IMG/VR virus record: IMGVR_UViG_3300009085_000016
Span: 1-38,388 of that record
Direction: 5' to 3' (one strand)
Length of the DNA: 38,388 bases
DNA from: a virus
The translations under genes and the position numbers were made by a program. Position 1 is the first letter of the stretch, and each line of letters begins with the position of its first letter. The notes below the pieces were generated by a model. That model saw nothing but the letters and a program-made list of their open reading frames with translations, was not told the origin of the DNA and ran no database searches. Below are positions 28,424 through 35,782 of this stretch, piece after piece.

Positions 28424-31400
28424 CCAAGTTAAAAAATACCGATCTCATTGAAGAGGGGATTTTCGAAAAGTTCCAAAAAGACGCGAAACTTGCAGAGGCT
28501 TCACTACGATTGCTCGAATCGGCAATACAAGACACTCAGAAAGCCAGCGCGGCACTGGCCGAGGCAACCCCGTTGGAAGGATATAAAAACATCCAGATAA
28601 GAGTCAAGGCAGTTGATGATTATGCCGACGCAGAGAAAGCATTGGCCAAAGTACAGGCAGAACGCGCCGCATTGGAGCAAAAGCGCGCCGATGCCGAGGC
28701 AAAGGCAGAGCAAAAGCGCGCGAATGACGCAGCCAAAGAACAGGCGCGCGAAGCCAAAGCGGAGGCGACGCGGGCGAAGATGGCGGCCAAAGAAGCTGAG
28801 CGGCAATCCAAAGCCAAAAAAACGGTAAAAGAAATGTCGGATGCTGAGATAAAAGCCGACACTATCCAAAAAAAGCAGGATGCCGAAAGGATAAAGCGAT
28901 TGAAGGCAGAGGCGGTTCTTTTGGACGACCAAGCCGGTGCGCTGGAAAAACTTGCCGCCAAAAATAGGCTATTGGCTCAGGAGCGGGAAAGTATGCAAGA
29001 CATTTCTTCCGCTGAAGCCAAAGCGCGAATTACTGAGATAAACTCAGAGATAAACGCGAACAACGAGCTGATAGCGGCCAACTCCGACAAACTAAAACAG
29101 CAGAAAATGAACGTCGGTAATTACACCGACTCTATACTTGAGGCGTTGGGCGCTAATAAGGAGTTCGGCGGGGGAATCGCGGGAATGACAGGAGCATTCG
29201 AGGGGCTTTCTCCAGCTCTTAATGTAGTAACAAAAGGCTATCAAAAATTTACCACATGGTCGGCCAAAGCTGAAGAACAAGCGAAAGACACCAATGCAGA
29301 AGTTTCAAAGTCAAAAAAGATTTTCGCGGGGCTTGCAATCGGTGCTACGGCATTGGCTGGGGCGGCGCTGGGTGGATTAGCCACGGCATTCAACAACTCG
29401 CGCGCTGGTGGTGAGCAAATGGACATAGTAGGGCAAAAGATGTCTTCATCTATGGGCGTTTTAGCTTACAAATTGCTTTCTGTTACTGGACTGGCAAAAG
29501 ATTTCGGAAATGAAGCCGACAAGGCTGTCAGAAAGCAAAAAGAGCTTGAATCTGAACTAGCATCTATCCGCGATTTACAGAGCGACCCGATGCAGAGGCG
29601 AAGCGAGGCAGTAGATAAGCGGGCGAAGGCTACAGAACAAGCAATTATTGACGTCAAGAATCAAATAATTGAACTGGATAAGCAAGGGGTTAAACCGCTT
29701 ACCGAGTCAAGCGCGGGACTGTTTGAGCAATTAAACGACATTTGGACTGATAAATCGATAGACGCTTACATCAAATCGGTAAATCAGCTTAAAGTTGAGT
29801 TGGGGGCATACTCTATCGAACTTGCGCGCCTCAACGGATTGGCCGAGGCGAACGACGCGATAGAGGGAAACAACGCACGCTCACTGAATGACAGGATTAA
29901 GGCCATGAAAGAAGCGATAAAATATACCGATCTCGCCGCCAAAAAGCAAAAAGAACTCAACGAAAAACAGCTCGAAATAGCCAGCGCCGGACTTTTTCAG
30001 AAAAACAAAATTGACCTAGCAGGAATGTTTGAGCAATACGGAATCAATGCCGAAAATGCCAAAACGAAAATCACCGAGCTATATACGACAAATGAAAAGT
30101 TTGCCAAAGATTTGGACGCGACAGCCAATATCGAACAACTAAACCAGTTCCAAAACGCTATGGCCAACCTTGTAACAGCCGAATATCAACTAAAGGCCAA
30201 ACAGGAGCAGAACCAAGCGAAATTAGACATGGCCGTTCAAGATCAGGCAGAGATGGATTTGGACATGATGCAGGACACGTATGGCAAGAAACTGGCACTT
30301 ATCGAACAGGACATAGCAGATACTCGCAAATCAACAGCCGAAAAAATAGAACTCGGAAAGTTGGCTCAATCGGAACTCGAAAAAACATCTAAGCGGACGC
30401 GCGAAGTACTGACATCCGAGGGGTTGGCCGGATCGAAAAACCAAGAGGCGATTTTAAAGCTGTTTGAAATAGACGACTTAGACACCCTCAATAAAGCAAT
30501 TCGCCAGCTTGAAAAATCCGAAATGATCGAAAAGCGGGTGCAGCAGTATATCGAAGATTACAAGGAGTATTTGGTGCAAGTCAAGAATCTGAAAACAGCC
30601 ATAGCCGATGAGGATGCGCGTATATTGGCACTAGCAGGCCAAAGATTTGCAATCGAACAGAACACCAAAGAACTACAAGCCATACGCGACAAAAAAGGAA
30701 CTATTGAGGAAACAAACAAGGCTATTTCAGACCTTGAAAAAAAATCAAACGATGAGGCGCTGAACGCGGAGCTTGAAAATGTAAATATGAAATTGCGCGT
30801 ACTTACTGATGAAGGTGAGGAACGTGAGAATCTATTATTGAGGCAGGCCGAAATTGAAAACCAAATCGAAAAAAACAAAACGCAAGTATATCTTGACGAA
30901 CAGGCCAAGCGCGAGGAGGATGAAAAGGAATCAATTAAACGGCGCAACGAAATGGCACAAGCTGCAGCGTCTTTTATGGAAAACTTGCTCAAACAACAGG
31001 CGCAACGCCGTATTGATGCGGTCGATAGGCAGATAAGCGCAACCGATAAGCAGATCAGCGCACTAGAGGAAACAGCCCGCGCGGGGGTCGAATCAAGTAC
31101 CGAAAATCTCGCCTATGAAACCAAGAAAAGAGCCGAATTAGAAGCGGAGCGTGAAAAAGAAATCAAGCGCATGAAGCGCATGGAGCTGGCACTCGCTCTC
31201 ATAAAGGTTTACGCCGCGAAGGTCGCCGCAGGTGATAAAAATCCGCTGGCCAGTACCGCGATAGAAATGGTCGGAATGCAAGCTCTTGTTGAATCAATAC
31301 CGACATTTTTTGAAGGAACGAACGAAAAGACAGTTGGGGAAGTGTTGGGTAAGCCAGATATTGCTGGCCGTGATGGATATATTGTCCGAGTCGATCGCGA

Positions 31401-31644
31401 CGAAACAATCCTTAATGCCGAAAATACACGTCAATATCACGCGAGCCTAAAAGAACCAGACCTGCAACCGATTGAAAACACAGCCGTACTCCGCAAATTG
31501 GACGGGATAGCCGACGCGATAGCCTCAAAGCCTGTTTATTTAGGGCGTGACTATAACGCAACAGAGCGGGCGGTAATAGATACAGTAGAAACACGGTTAA
31601 AAATTACGCGAACGCACCGTAAGGGAGGGATATTTGGTAATTAA
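28420..31644 (+). CDS. Tape measure protein
   Basis: 1,074 residues. Long charged coiled coils, rich in Ala, Lys, Glu and Gln, run through most of the protein (about 60-240 and 330-960). A Gly/Ala hydrophobic stretch at about 300-325 (FAGLAIGATALAGAALGGLA) is a typical tape-measure membrane-interacting segment that may insert in the host envelope during DNA ejection. There is another weak one near the C-terminus. No lysozyme or peptidase domain is obvious. Length sets tail length; with roughly 1.5 angstroms per residue this predicts a tail of the order of 160 nm. A hairpin terminator follows. Confidence 0.9.
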   Translation: MTKLKNTDLIEEGIFEKFQKDAKLAEASLRLLESAIQDTQKASAALAEATPLEGYKNIQIRVKAVDDYADAEKALAKVQAERAALEQKRADAEAKAEQKRANDAAKEQAREAKAEATRAKMAAKEAERQSKAKKTVKEMSDAEIKADTIQKKQDAERIKRLKAEAVLLDDQAGALEKLAAKNRLLAQERESMQDISSAEAKARITEINSEINANNELIAANSDKLKQQKMNVGNYTDSILEALGANKEFGGGIAGMTGAFEGLSPALNVVTKGYQKFTTWSAKAEEQAKDTNAEVSKSKKIFAGLAIGATALAGAALGGLATAFNNSRAGGEQMDIVGQKMSSSMGVLAYKLLSVTGLAKDFGNEADKAVRKQKELESELASIRDLQSDPMQRRSEAVDKRAKATEQAIIDVKNQIIELDKQGVKPLTESSAGLFEQLNDIWTDKSIDAYIKSVNQLKVELGAYSIELARLNGLAEANDAIEGNNARSLNDRIKAMKEAIKYTDLAAKKQKELNEKQLEIASAGLFQKNKIDLAGMFEQYGINAENAKTKITELYTTNEKFAKDLDATANIEQLNQFQNAMANLVTAEYQLKAKQEQNQAKLDMAVQDQAEMDLDMMQDTYGKKLALIEQDIADTRKSTAEKIELGKLAQSELEKTSKRTREVLTSEGLAGSKNQEAILKLFEIDDLDTLNKAIRQLEKSEMIEKRVQQYIEDYKEYLVQVKNLKTAIADEDARILALAGQRFAIEQNTKELQAIRDKKGTIEETNKAISDLEKKSNDEALNAELENVNMKLRVLTDEGEERENLLLRQAEIENQIEKNKTQVYLDEQAKREEDEKESIKRRNEMAQAAASFMENLLKQQAQRRIDAVDRQISATDKQISALEETARAGVESSTENLAYETKKRAELEAEREKEIKRMKRMELALALIKVYAAKVAAGDKNPLASTAIEMVGMQALVESIPTFFEGTNEKTVGEVLGKPDIAGRDGYIVRVDRDETILNAENTRQYHASLKEPDLQPIENTAVLRKLDGIADAIASKPVYLGRDYNATERAVIDTVETRLKITRTHRKGGIFGN

Positions 31645-31650
31645 AAATAA

Positions 31651-31680
31651 GCCCACGTGTTTGATGCACGTGGCTTTTTT
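31651..31680 (+). terminator. Terminator of the tape-measure operon
   Basis: Stem CCACGTG / CACGTGG with a seven-base loop, followed by CTTTTTT, just after the tape measure stop. Confidence 0.8.
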
Positions 31681-31722
31681 CATAATATTTGCCAGTACCG
31701 ATGGCGCGGGTTAGGTTATTTA

Positions 31723-31920
31723 CTAAAAACCATTTTTATCGTAGAAAGCTCCTACTTCTGTATTTAAAACAAAATACATATTTAAAAGAATCCTCAAAGT
31801 TTCTTCACTTCTTTCTTTAATCATTTCTACTCCACCAAGAAAAATTAACATATCTGGCTGTAAATACGCTGCTGTAAGTATATCTGACTTTGTTGCGGTA
31901 TCAATATTTAAAACTTTCAT
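31723..31920 (-). CDS. Small hypothetical protein of leader cassette F
   Basis: 65 residues from the ATG at 31920 (MKVLNIDTATKSDILTAAYL). An upstream in-frame ATG at 31947, inside the leader hairpin, would add MSLMEKPKV. The first ten residues resemble those of the cassette H protein (MKTINVSATQ), while the rest differs (FLGGVEMIKERSEETLRILL). No family recognised. It is the last gene of the accessory islet. Confidence 0.55.
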   Translation of the reverse strand: MKVLNIDTATKSDILTAAYLQPDMLIFLGGVEMIKERSEETLRILLNMYFVLNTEVGAFYDKNGF

Positions 31921-32002
31921 AACCTTTGGTTTTTCCATCAGCGACATTGCTGATTTGCTTAGACAAATATACGACAGTTTTATATATATACAATACATGC
32001 GA
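31921..32002 (-). promoter_or_regulatory. Promoter-leader cassette F
   Basis: Minus strand: box TCGCATGTATTGTATATA (32002-31985), TTG (31993-31991), 19 bases, TATATTTG (31971-31964). A leader with hairpin CAGC-AATGTC-GCTG precedes the ATG at 31920. Nearly the same as cassette E from the box to the end of the hairpin. Confidence 0.78.
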
Positions 32003-32012
32003 TTAAAATAAA

Positions 32013-32405
32013 TCAACAATCGTAAATATTTTTTTCGGTTCTTGTTGGGTTGCCCCAAATAAATGACTCGCCAAAAGACTTTGTTTTTAAGCGAAAACCA
32101 ACTATTTCAAACCGATAATATTTCGTTTTCGTAGGTGAAAATTTACGTGCAAAACGATCTCTGCCAGTTACTCTTAATATCCCTGTTTCAATATTAAAAT
32201 CGAAAACATTATCTTTAAAATACCCTAGACCAAGGCTATCAGGTCTATTATATCCACTATGCAAGCATAATTCATTATGTTTATGCTTTGTATTAAATGT
32301 TAATATACTAGACACTTCTTTTCCCAAAAGAATATCTATATCACACTTAAACTTTGCATCGTTAAAATAACGACCTTCTTTGTTGATTTTAGTAAAAATA
32401 TCCAT
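32013..32405 (-). CDS. Unknown partner gene of the nucleotidyltransferase
   Basis: 130 residues, unrecognised. Beta-rich, with KFKCDIDILLGKEVSSIL, GYFKDNVFDFNIETGILRVT and a basic RFARKFSPTKTKYYRFEIVG. It starts 26 bases after the nucleotidyltransferase stop and has no promoter of its own that I can see, so the two form an operon. In AbiE-type systems the nucleotidyltransferase is the toxin and its partner is a winged-helix antitoxin. This protein does not look like a winged helix. It may still be a functional partner or target-specificity subunit. Confidence 0.6.
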   Translation of the reverse strand: MDIFTKINKEGRYFNDAKFKCDIDILLGKEVSSILTFNTKHKHNELCLHSGYNRPDSLGLGYFKDNVFDFNIETGILRVTGRDRFARKFSPTKTKYYRFEIVGFRLKTKSFGESFIWGNPTRTEKNIYDC

Positions 32406-32431
32406 GATATTATGCGAGTCACCCCGACTAA

Positions 32432-32842
32432 TTAAAGTTTAACTGAATCAATAATTCGTTGTACTTCAGATAGCTCACCAGCTGAAATATGTTTGTTGGC
32501 TAGTTTAACAGACTTTACGCCAAATGTGCGAACTAAAAATTTAATGTCGTATTCGCAAGCATCAGCCTTTTTGAAGTTGAAATTTTGGCAGTGTTGAACG
32601 AATGCGTATGCTTTAAGCTCTAAGAGAGATTGAGGTGATGCGATTGAATTGCCTTGCTCGATCTTGTAAACAGCAGCGAAAAGCTTATTTCCATTTGCAT
32701 TCAGCAAATCTTCTTTTTCAGAAGTCATAAATGCTTGCTTTGTACTTTTATCACATACAAGATAATCAACATCATCAGTATAGCGGTCTGATCCTAATTG
32801 TCTTAATGCCTGTCCTCCGATAAGTATTTTAGAAGTTATCAT
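32432..32842 (-). CDS. AbiEii/DUF6036-like nucleotidyltransferase
   Basis: 136 residues. The N-terminus ILIGGQALRQLGSDRYTDDVDYLV carries the nucleotidyltransferase signature Gly-Gly-x10+-Arg-x-Thr-x-Asp-x-Asp. The later ASPQSLLELKAYAFVQHCQN and KKADACEYDIKFLVRTFG correspond to the conserved Leu-Leu-x-x-Lys and Lys-x-x-Asp-x-x-Asp-Ile helices of AbiEii and related proteins. Such enzymes add nucleotides to tRNA or protein and act as toxins or in phage defence. The protein is shorter than usual AbiEii but no motif seems missing. It is expressed from the box G promoter. Confidence 0.7.
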   Translation of the reverse strand: MITSKILIGGQALRQLGSDRYTDDVDYLVCDKSTKQAFMTSEKEDLLNANGNKLFAAVYKIEQGNSIASPQSLLELKAYAFVQHCQNFNFKKADACEYDIKFLVRTFGVKSVKLANKHISAGELSEVQRIIDSVKL

Positions 32843-32866
32843 AGTGTGTATGTCTTAATTCGTTAC

Positions 32867-33046
32867 TCAAAGATACGAATGTTTTTGATATATACAATAC
32901 ATACGACTAAAAAATGATAAAATAATGTTATTTTTATTTATTAAACCTGTAATTATTCCGGTGTGAGATACTTTCGACCCTGTAGCCTTCGCGATGCAAT
33001 TACTGATAAAAGCATCTCGTTTTGTAAAAAATATGTAGAAAATCAT
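32867..33046 (-). pseudogene. Truncated duplicate of the papain-like hydrolase gene
   Basis: From the ATG at 33046 the first 32 codons match those of the gene at 18090-18590 with one change (Met 2 to Ile), ending just after the catalytic-His motif VSHTGII. The frame then continues into unrelated sequence (TGLINKNNIILSFFSR and on) and stops at 32867 inside the box G promoter. The Cys half is absent, so it cannot be an active hydrolase. It is a fragment carried by the 288-bp duplication. Confidence 0.8.
32868..32906 (-). promoter_or_regulatory. Box G promoter of the nucleotidyltransferase operon
   Basis: Minus strand: box TCGTATGTATTGTATATA (32906-32889), TTG (32897-32895), 19 bases, TATCTTTG (32875-32868), about 25 bases ahead of the ATG. 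Same promoter geometry as E, F and H, but without their hairpin leader. Confidence 0.75.
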
Positions 33047-33238
33047 AAATGTAAGTTGATGATTATTAGTAAGTTATATAATTACTGAAAACGTTGGTTA
33101 ATTTAGGCGCGATTATTTCGTTGGTATCTGAATTAAAAAACGTAACTATCTAATTATCAATACGTGCCGTTTTGTGTGTGTTTCTTGTTAATTAGTATAT
33201 ATACAAAACGTACGACCAATGTATCAAATATTGATTGT
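32951..33238. repeat. 288-bp duplicated segment, copy 2
   Basis: Copy of 18495-18782 in the same orientation. Here it fills most of the 414-base gap between the nucleotidyltransferase gene and the next plus-strand gene. It includes the broken hydrolase fragment and dispersed repeat D. The rest of the gap holds the box G promoter on one side and the leaderless promoter on the other. Confidence 0.9.
33141..33238 (+). repeat. ~95-bp dispersed repeat, copy D
   Basis: CGTAACTATCTA, CAATACGTGCCG, ACAAAACGTACGACCAATG (box 33198-33215) and TCAAATATTGATTG. Box D ends 30 bases before the -7 element of the leaderless promoter at 33246. Confidence 0.82.
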
Positions 33239-33245
33239 TTTTGGC

Positions 33246-33259
33246 TAAATTTGGACATG
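33246..33259 (+). promoter_or_regulatory. Leaderless promoter of the tail-hub operon
   Basis: TAAATTTG at 33246-33253, then GAC, then the ATG at 33257, with the predicted transcript start on the A of the ATG. It shares TTTTTGGCTA before and ATTTGG after with the promoter at 27536. Confidence 0.65.
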
Positions 33260-33619
33260 GAAACTGAAGTACATAAACTTATCACCGTGTTAGGAGCTGT
33301 CGGAATTACAGCCATGCTTCAGCGCGGAATGTCCGGCCGGATGCTGCTTTACAGATACCGATTGTATTTGCTCTACCTTAAATCAAAATGGCGGCATAAG
33401 TACACTTACAAGATACGGCGCGGGCAAATGGTCAAAGTGCAGAACTGGCACTACTCAGCGCGCCAAATATTGAAGCCTTTGGGATTATGTGTGTACTGCT
33501 ATGGATTTTGGATAGGAGTGCTTATTTATGCCTCAAAATGGGGAATTTATGGGATAGTTGAACACATAGGGATATACTGGATAATACTTGAATTATGGAT
33601 GCGGTCAAAAAGGGATTAA
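33257..33619 (+). CDS. Membrane protein of the tail module with CxxC motif
   Basis: 120 residues from the ATG at 33257, chosen because the -7 element lies three bases upstream; a longer frame from 33164 would cover the promoter. Two hydrophobic stretches (LITVLGAVGITAM near the N-terminus and WIGVLIYASKWGIYGIVEHI onward) flank a basic middle (KSKWRHKYTYKIRRGQ). A CVYCYGFW motif precedes the second stretch; similar Cys-x-x-Cys-x-x-Phe-Trp motifs occur in small membrane proteins next to tape-measure genes in Bacteroidota phages. It overlaps the hub gene by 25 bases. Function unknown, perhaps DNA entry. Confidence 0.62.
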   Translation: METEVHKLITVLGAVGITAMLQRGMSGRMLLYRYRLYLLYLKSKWRHKYTYKIRRGQMVKVQNWHYSARQILKPLGLCVYCYGFWIGVLIYASKWGIYGIVEHIGIYWIILELWMRSKRD

Positions 33620-35358
33620 TTGATTTTGAAATAAACGGCGGGGCGGTGTCTGTCCCGCTCGGTTGGCAAGATATATCTGTGCTGGCAACGTGGGACAACG
33701 GCAATACACAGGCTAACATAACCACGTCAGAGATAGAGCTAACATTAGATGCAGCGCGCTCTGTACGGCAACACGTGGCCGATGGAATGATTGGAGGCGT
33801 TGGAATATTTGAAGGCTTGCCGTGTAAGCTAAATGTGAGTAACGGTTACGGTCAGGCAGTGGCATTTGATGGATATGCAAATCTGACAAATAGTTACAGG
33901 GATGCAGAGCGAAGAAATCGCGTATTTGTCACGCTCGAAAAAAAGAACGGATTGAACTCACTAAATCAACGGCTCGAAGCTTTGAGCTACGGCTATCTCG
34001 AGAGTCTTGGTGTGTACTCAGACAGCGATTACGTAACAGTCCTTTATGTCGTCGAAAAAATGGACAATGGTACTGAATTAGTTGTCGCGGCTATTACTCT
34101 ATTTATCATGATACAAGAGTTGTATCGTACAACCAACGACACAATTAAGCAGATAATTGACGTAGCTGCACTATTTGCGATACTACCGTCAGGATCGGCA
34201 GGAGCTATAATTAAATCAGTTGGTATGGCAGCATTGCAGGTAGCATACAATGCACTAATATTGGCTGCTGTTATTAATTTGGCAAACAATGTTTTTGCGG
34301 CTATGATTTCTCCTGTGCGAAAACACAAGGGTATTAAGCTCGAAAAACTGTTATCAAAGGTATCTCAGTATCTAGGTTATGGATTTGAAACAGACATACA
34401 AGACTTATCGCAGATAGTGTATATACCATCAAATACACAGGTCGATAAATTTGGTAATGACGGATTTATAAGCATCCCCCGGGGGTCAAAAAAGGGTATC
34501 CCGTCAGAAAGTGATGAAGGGTATAGGTGTTTGGACATGTTTAACATACTTATGAAGGCATTCAATTCTCGTTTTGCAATAGTTGACGGCGTGATACAAT
34601 TCCGGCATGCCGAATCAGACTATTGGACACGTCAGGCTGATTTTACTATTCCTGCGGTTGATGAGATAGCAATCGGATACAACACCGAAGATTTATATGC
34701 AAACAGGTTGGTAGCATTTCTTACAGACCAAGCTGACGGCTACACTTTGGAAAATTACACCGGAACGGTATGCGAGACAATCACCGACGCGATAACAGTG
34801 GTTAATGCCGACGCTAAGTATCTTAAAGGGTTGGACGATGTACGATTGCCGTGGGCGCTAGGAACTGAAAAAACAAAGTTAAATGCATTGGAAACGCTGT
34901 TAAAATTGCTAGGATCAACAATTGACAATCTTACAGGAGTTCTCGGAGGCGGTACTAATTTTGCTGGGAAAATAGAGAATAGAATAGGCATGCTGAAGGT
35001 AACAAGTAACAATACAACTAAAGGTAAGTTACTATTGTGCGGAGCTGATGGGCGACTGATCAGAAACCACCGTGAAAAGCTTTCTGCTGTAACAATCGAA
35101 CAGAAATATCAATACTCTAAATCTTTTATTGTCAATGAGTTTCGCGCCCAAAAATTGAAGTTTGAGGGCGTAAGAATTCCATTCGGATTTAACGACTATT
35201 TGAAGCTTATAGAAAATTCAAACTGCTATGATTCGCAAGGTAGAGAGGCTATAATCACCAAATTAGAGTATAACATCAGCTCTGATACCGCCGTGATAGA
35301 TTACCAAGTTCGACAGCCGTACACCAACAATCTGAAAGAAACATTGATAATTCCGTAA
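33595..35358 (+). CDS. Tail hub / distal tail protein
   Basis: 587 residues. The N-terminus (FEINGGAVSVPLGWQDISVL) is a beta-barrel-like tail-ring region. Two hydrophobic helices follow in the middle (ELVVAAITLFIMIQELY near 160 and NALILAAVINLANNVFAAMI near 215-240), unusual for a hub protein. The C-terminal half (about 280-587) is a mixed domain with FNSRFAIVDGVIQFRHAESD and a final ITKLEYNISSDTAVIDYQVR, typical of hub or baseplate proteins that close the tube. The gene follows the tape measure and a membrane protein, which fits distal tail components. The middle helices could insert in the host membrane. Confidence 0.68.
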   Translation: MDAVKKGLIDFEINGGAVSVPLGWQDISVLATWDNGNTQANITTSEIELTLDAARSVRQHVADGMIGGVGIFEGLPCKLNVSNGYGQAVAFDGYANLTNSYRDAERRNRVFVTLEKKNGLNSLNQRLEALSYGYLESLGVYSDSDYVTVLYVVEKMDNGTELVVAAITLFIMIQELYRTTNDTIKQIIDVAALFAILPSGSAGAIIKSVGMAALQVAYNALILAAVINLANNVFAAMISPVRKHKGIKLEKLLSKVSQYLGYGFETDIQDLSQIVYIPSNTQVDKFGNDGFISIPRGSKKGIPSESDEGYRCLDMFNILMKAFNSRFAIVDGVIQFRHAESDYWTRQADFTIPAVDEIAIGYNTEDLYANRLVAFLTDQADGYTLENYTGTVCETITDAITVVNADAKYLKGLDDVRLPWALGTEKTKLNALETLLKLLGSTIDNLTGVLGGGTNFAGKIENRIGMLKVTSNNTTKGKLLLCGADGRLIRNHREKLSAVTIEQKYQYSKSFIVNEFRAQKLKFEGVRIPFGFNDYLKLIENSNCYDSQGREAIITKLEYNISSDTAVIDYQVRQPYTNNLKETLIIP

Positions 35359-35367
35359 TTATTTTAA

Positions 35368-35448
35368 TCGCATGTATTGTATATGTCTTGAATGGTTGTA
35401 TATTTGTAGAGCAAATCAGCAATGACGCTGATGGAAAAACAAAAGGCT
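35368..35448 (+). promoter_or_regulatory. Promoter-leader cassette H
   Basis: Box TCGCATGTATTGTATATG (35368-35385) with TTG at 35377-35379, 19 bases, TATATTTG at 35399-35406. A leader with hairpin ATCAGC-AATGAC-GCTGAT precedes the ATG at 35449. Same architecture as E and F but on the plus strand. Confidence 0.78.
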
Positions 35449-35718
35449 ATGAAAACTATTAATGTATCAGCAACTCAAGATCAAAACGAAAACGAGGAAG
35501 TAGTTTATGCTATCAACGGACAGTTCGGAATTGAAACAACTTCGCACGAAGATGAGGCATGTTATTTTCCTGAACGCATAAAATGTGTTGTGTCAGTTGG
35601 GCAAATGTTTGCAGGAACGCACCAAGATTGGCAGAAATATATTGACGAGTGCGTAATTGATGAGTTGACAAAACAAGGACTAACATACGAAAATTCATAC
35701 GGAGTATTCATTAAATAA
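35449..35718 (+). CDS. Small acidic hypothetical protein of leader cassette H
   Basis: 89 residues from the ATG at 35449; an in-frame ATG at 35422 inside the leader hairpin would add MTLMEKQKA. Acidic (QNENEEVVYAING, THQDWQKYIDECVIDELTKQ), mixed alpha/beta, no recognised family. The N-terminal MKTINVSAT resembles the cassette F protein, suggesting that the duplication included the first codons. Followed by a GC-rich hairpin. Confidence 0.6.
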   Translation: MKTINVSATQDQNENEEVVYAINGQFGIETTSHEDEACYFPERIKCVVSVGQMFAGTHQDWQKYIDECVIDELTKQGLTYENSYGVFIK

Positions 35719-35724
35719 TAAAAT

Positions 35725-35752
35725 AGCCCGCCATTAACCGTGGCGGGCTTAA
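35725..35752 (+). terminator. Hairpin terminator after the cassette H gene
   Basis: Stem AGCCCGCCA / TGGCGGGCT with a seven-base loop. The T-tract is short (TT AACT), so termination may be partial and the three following genes may be reached by read-through. Confidence 0.65.
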
Positions 35753-35782
35753 CTAACAGCATCGGCTTAACGGGCAAGAAAA

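Noticed and set aside
28504-28961. Long minus-strand frames opposite the tape measure gene
   Set aside because: They are Cys/Leu/Ala-rich shadows produced by the Lys/Ala/Glu-rich coiled-coil coding strand and have no start context.
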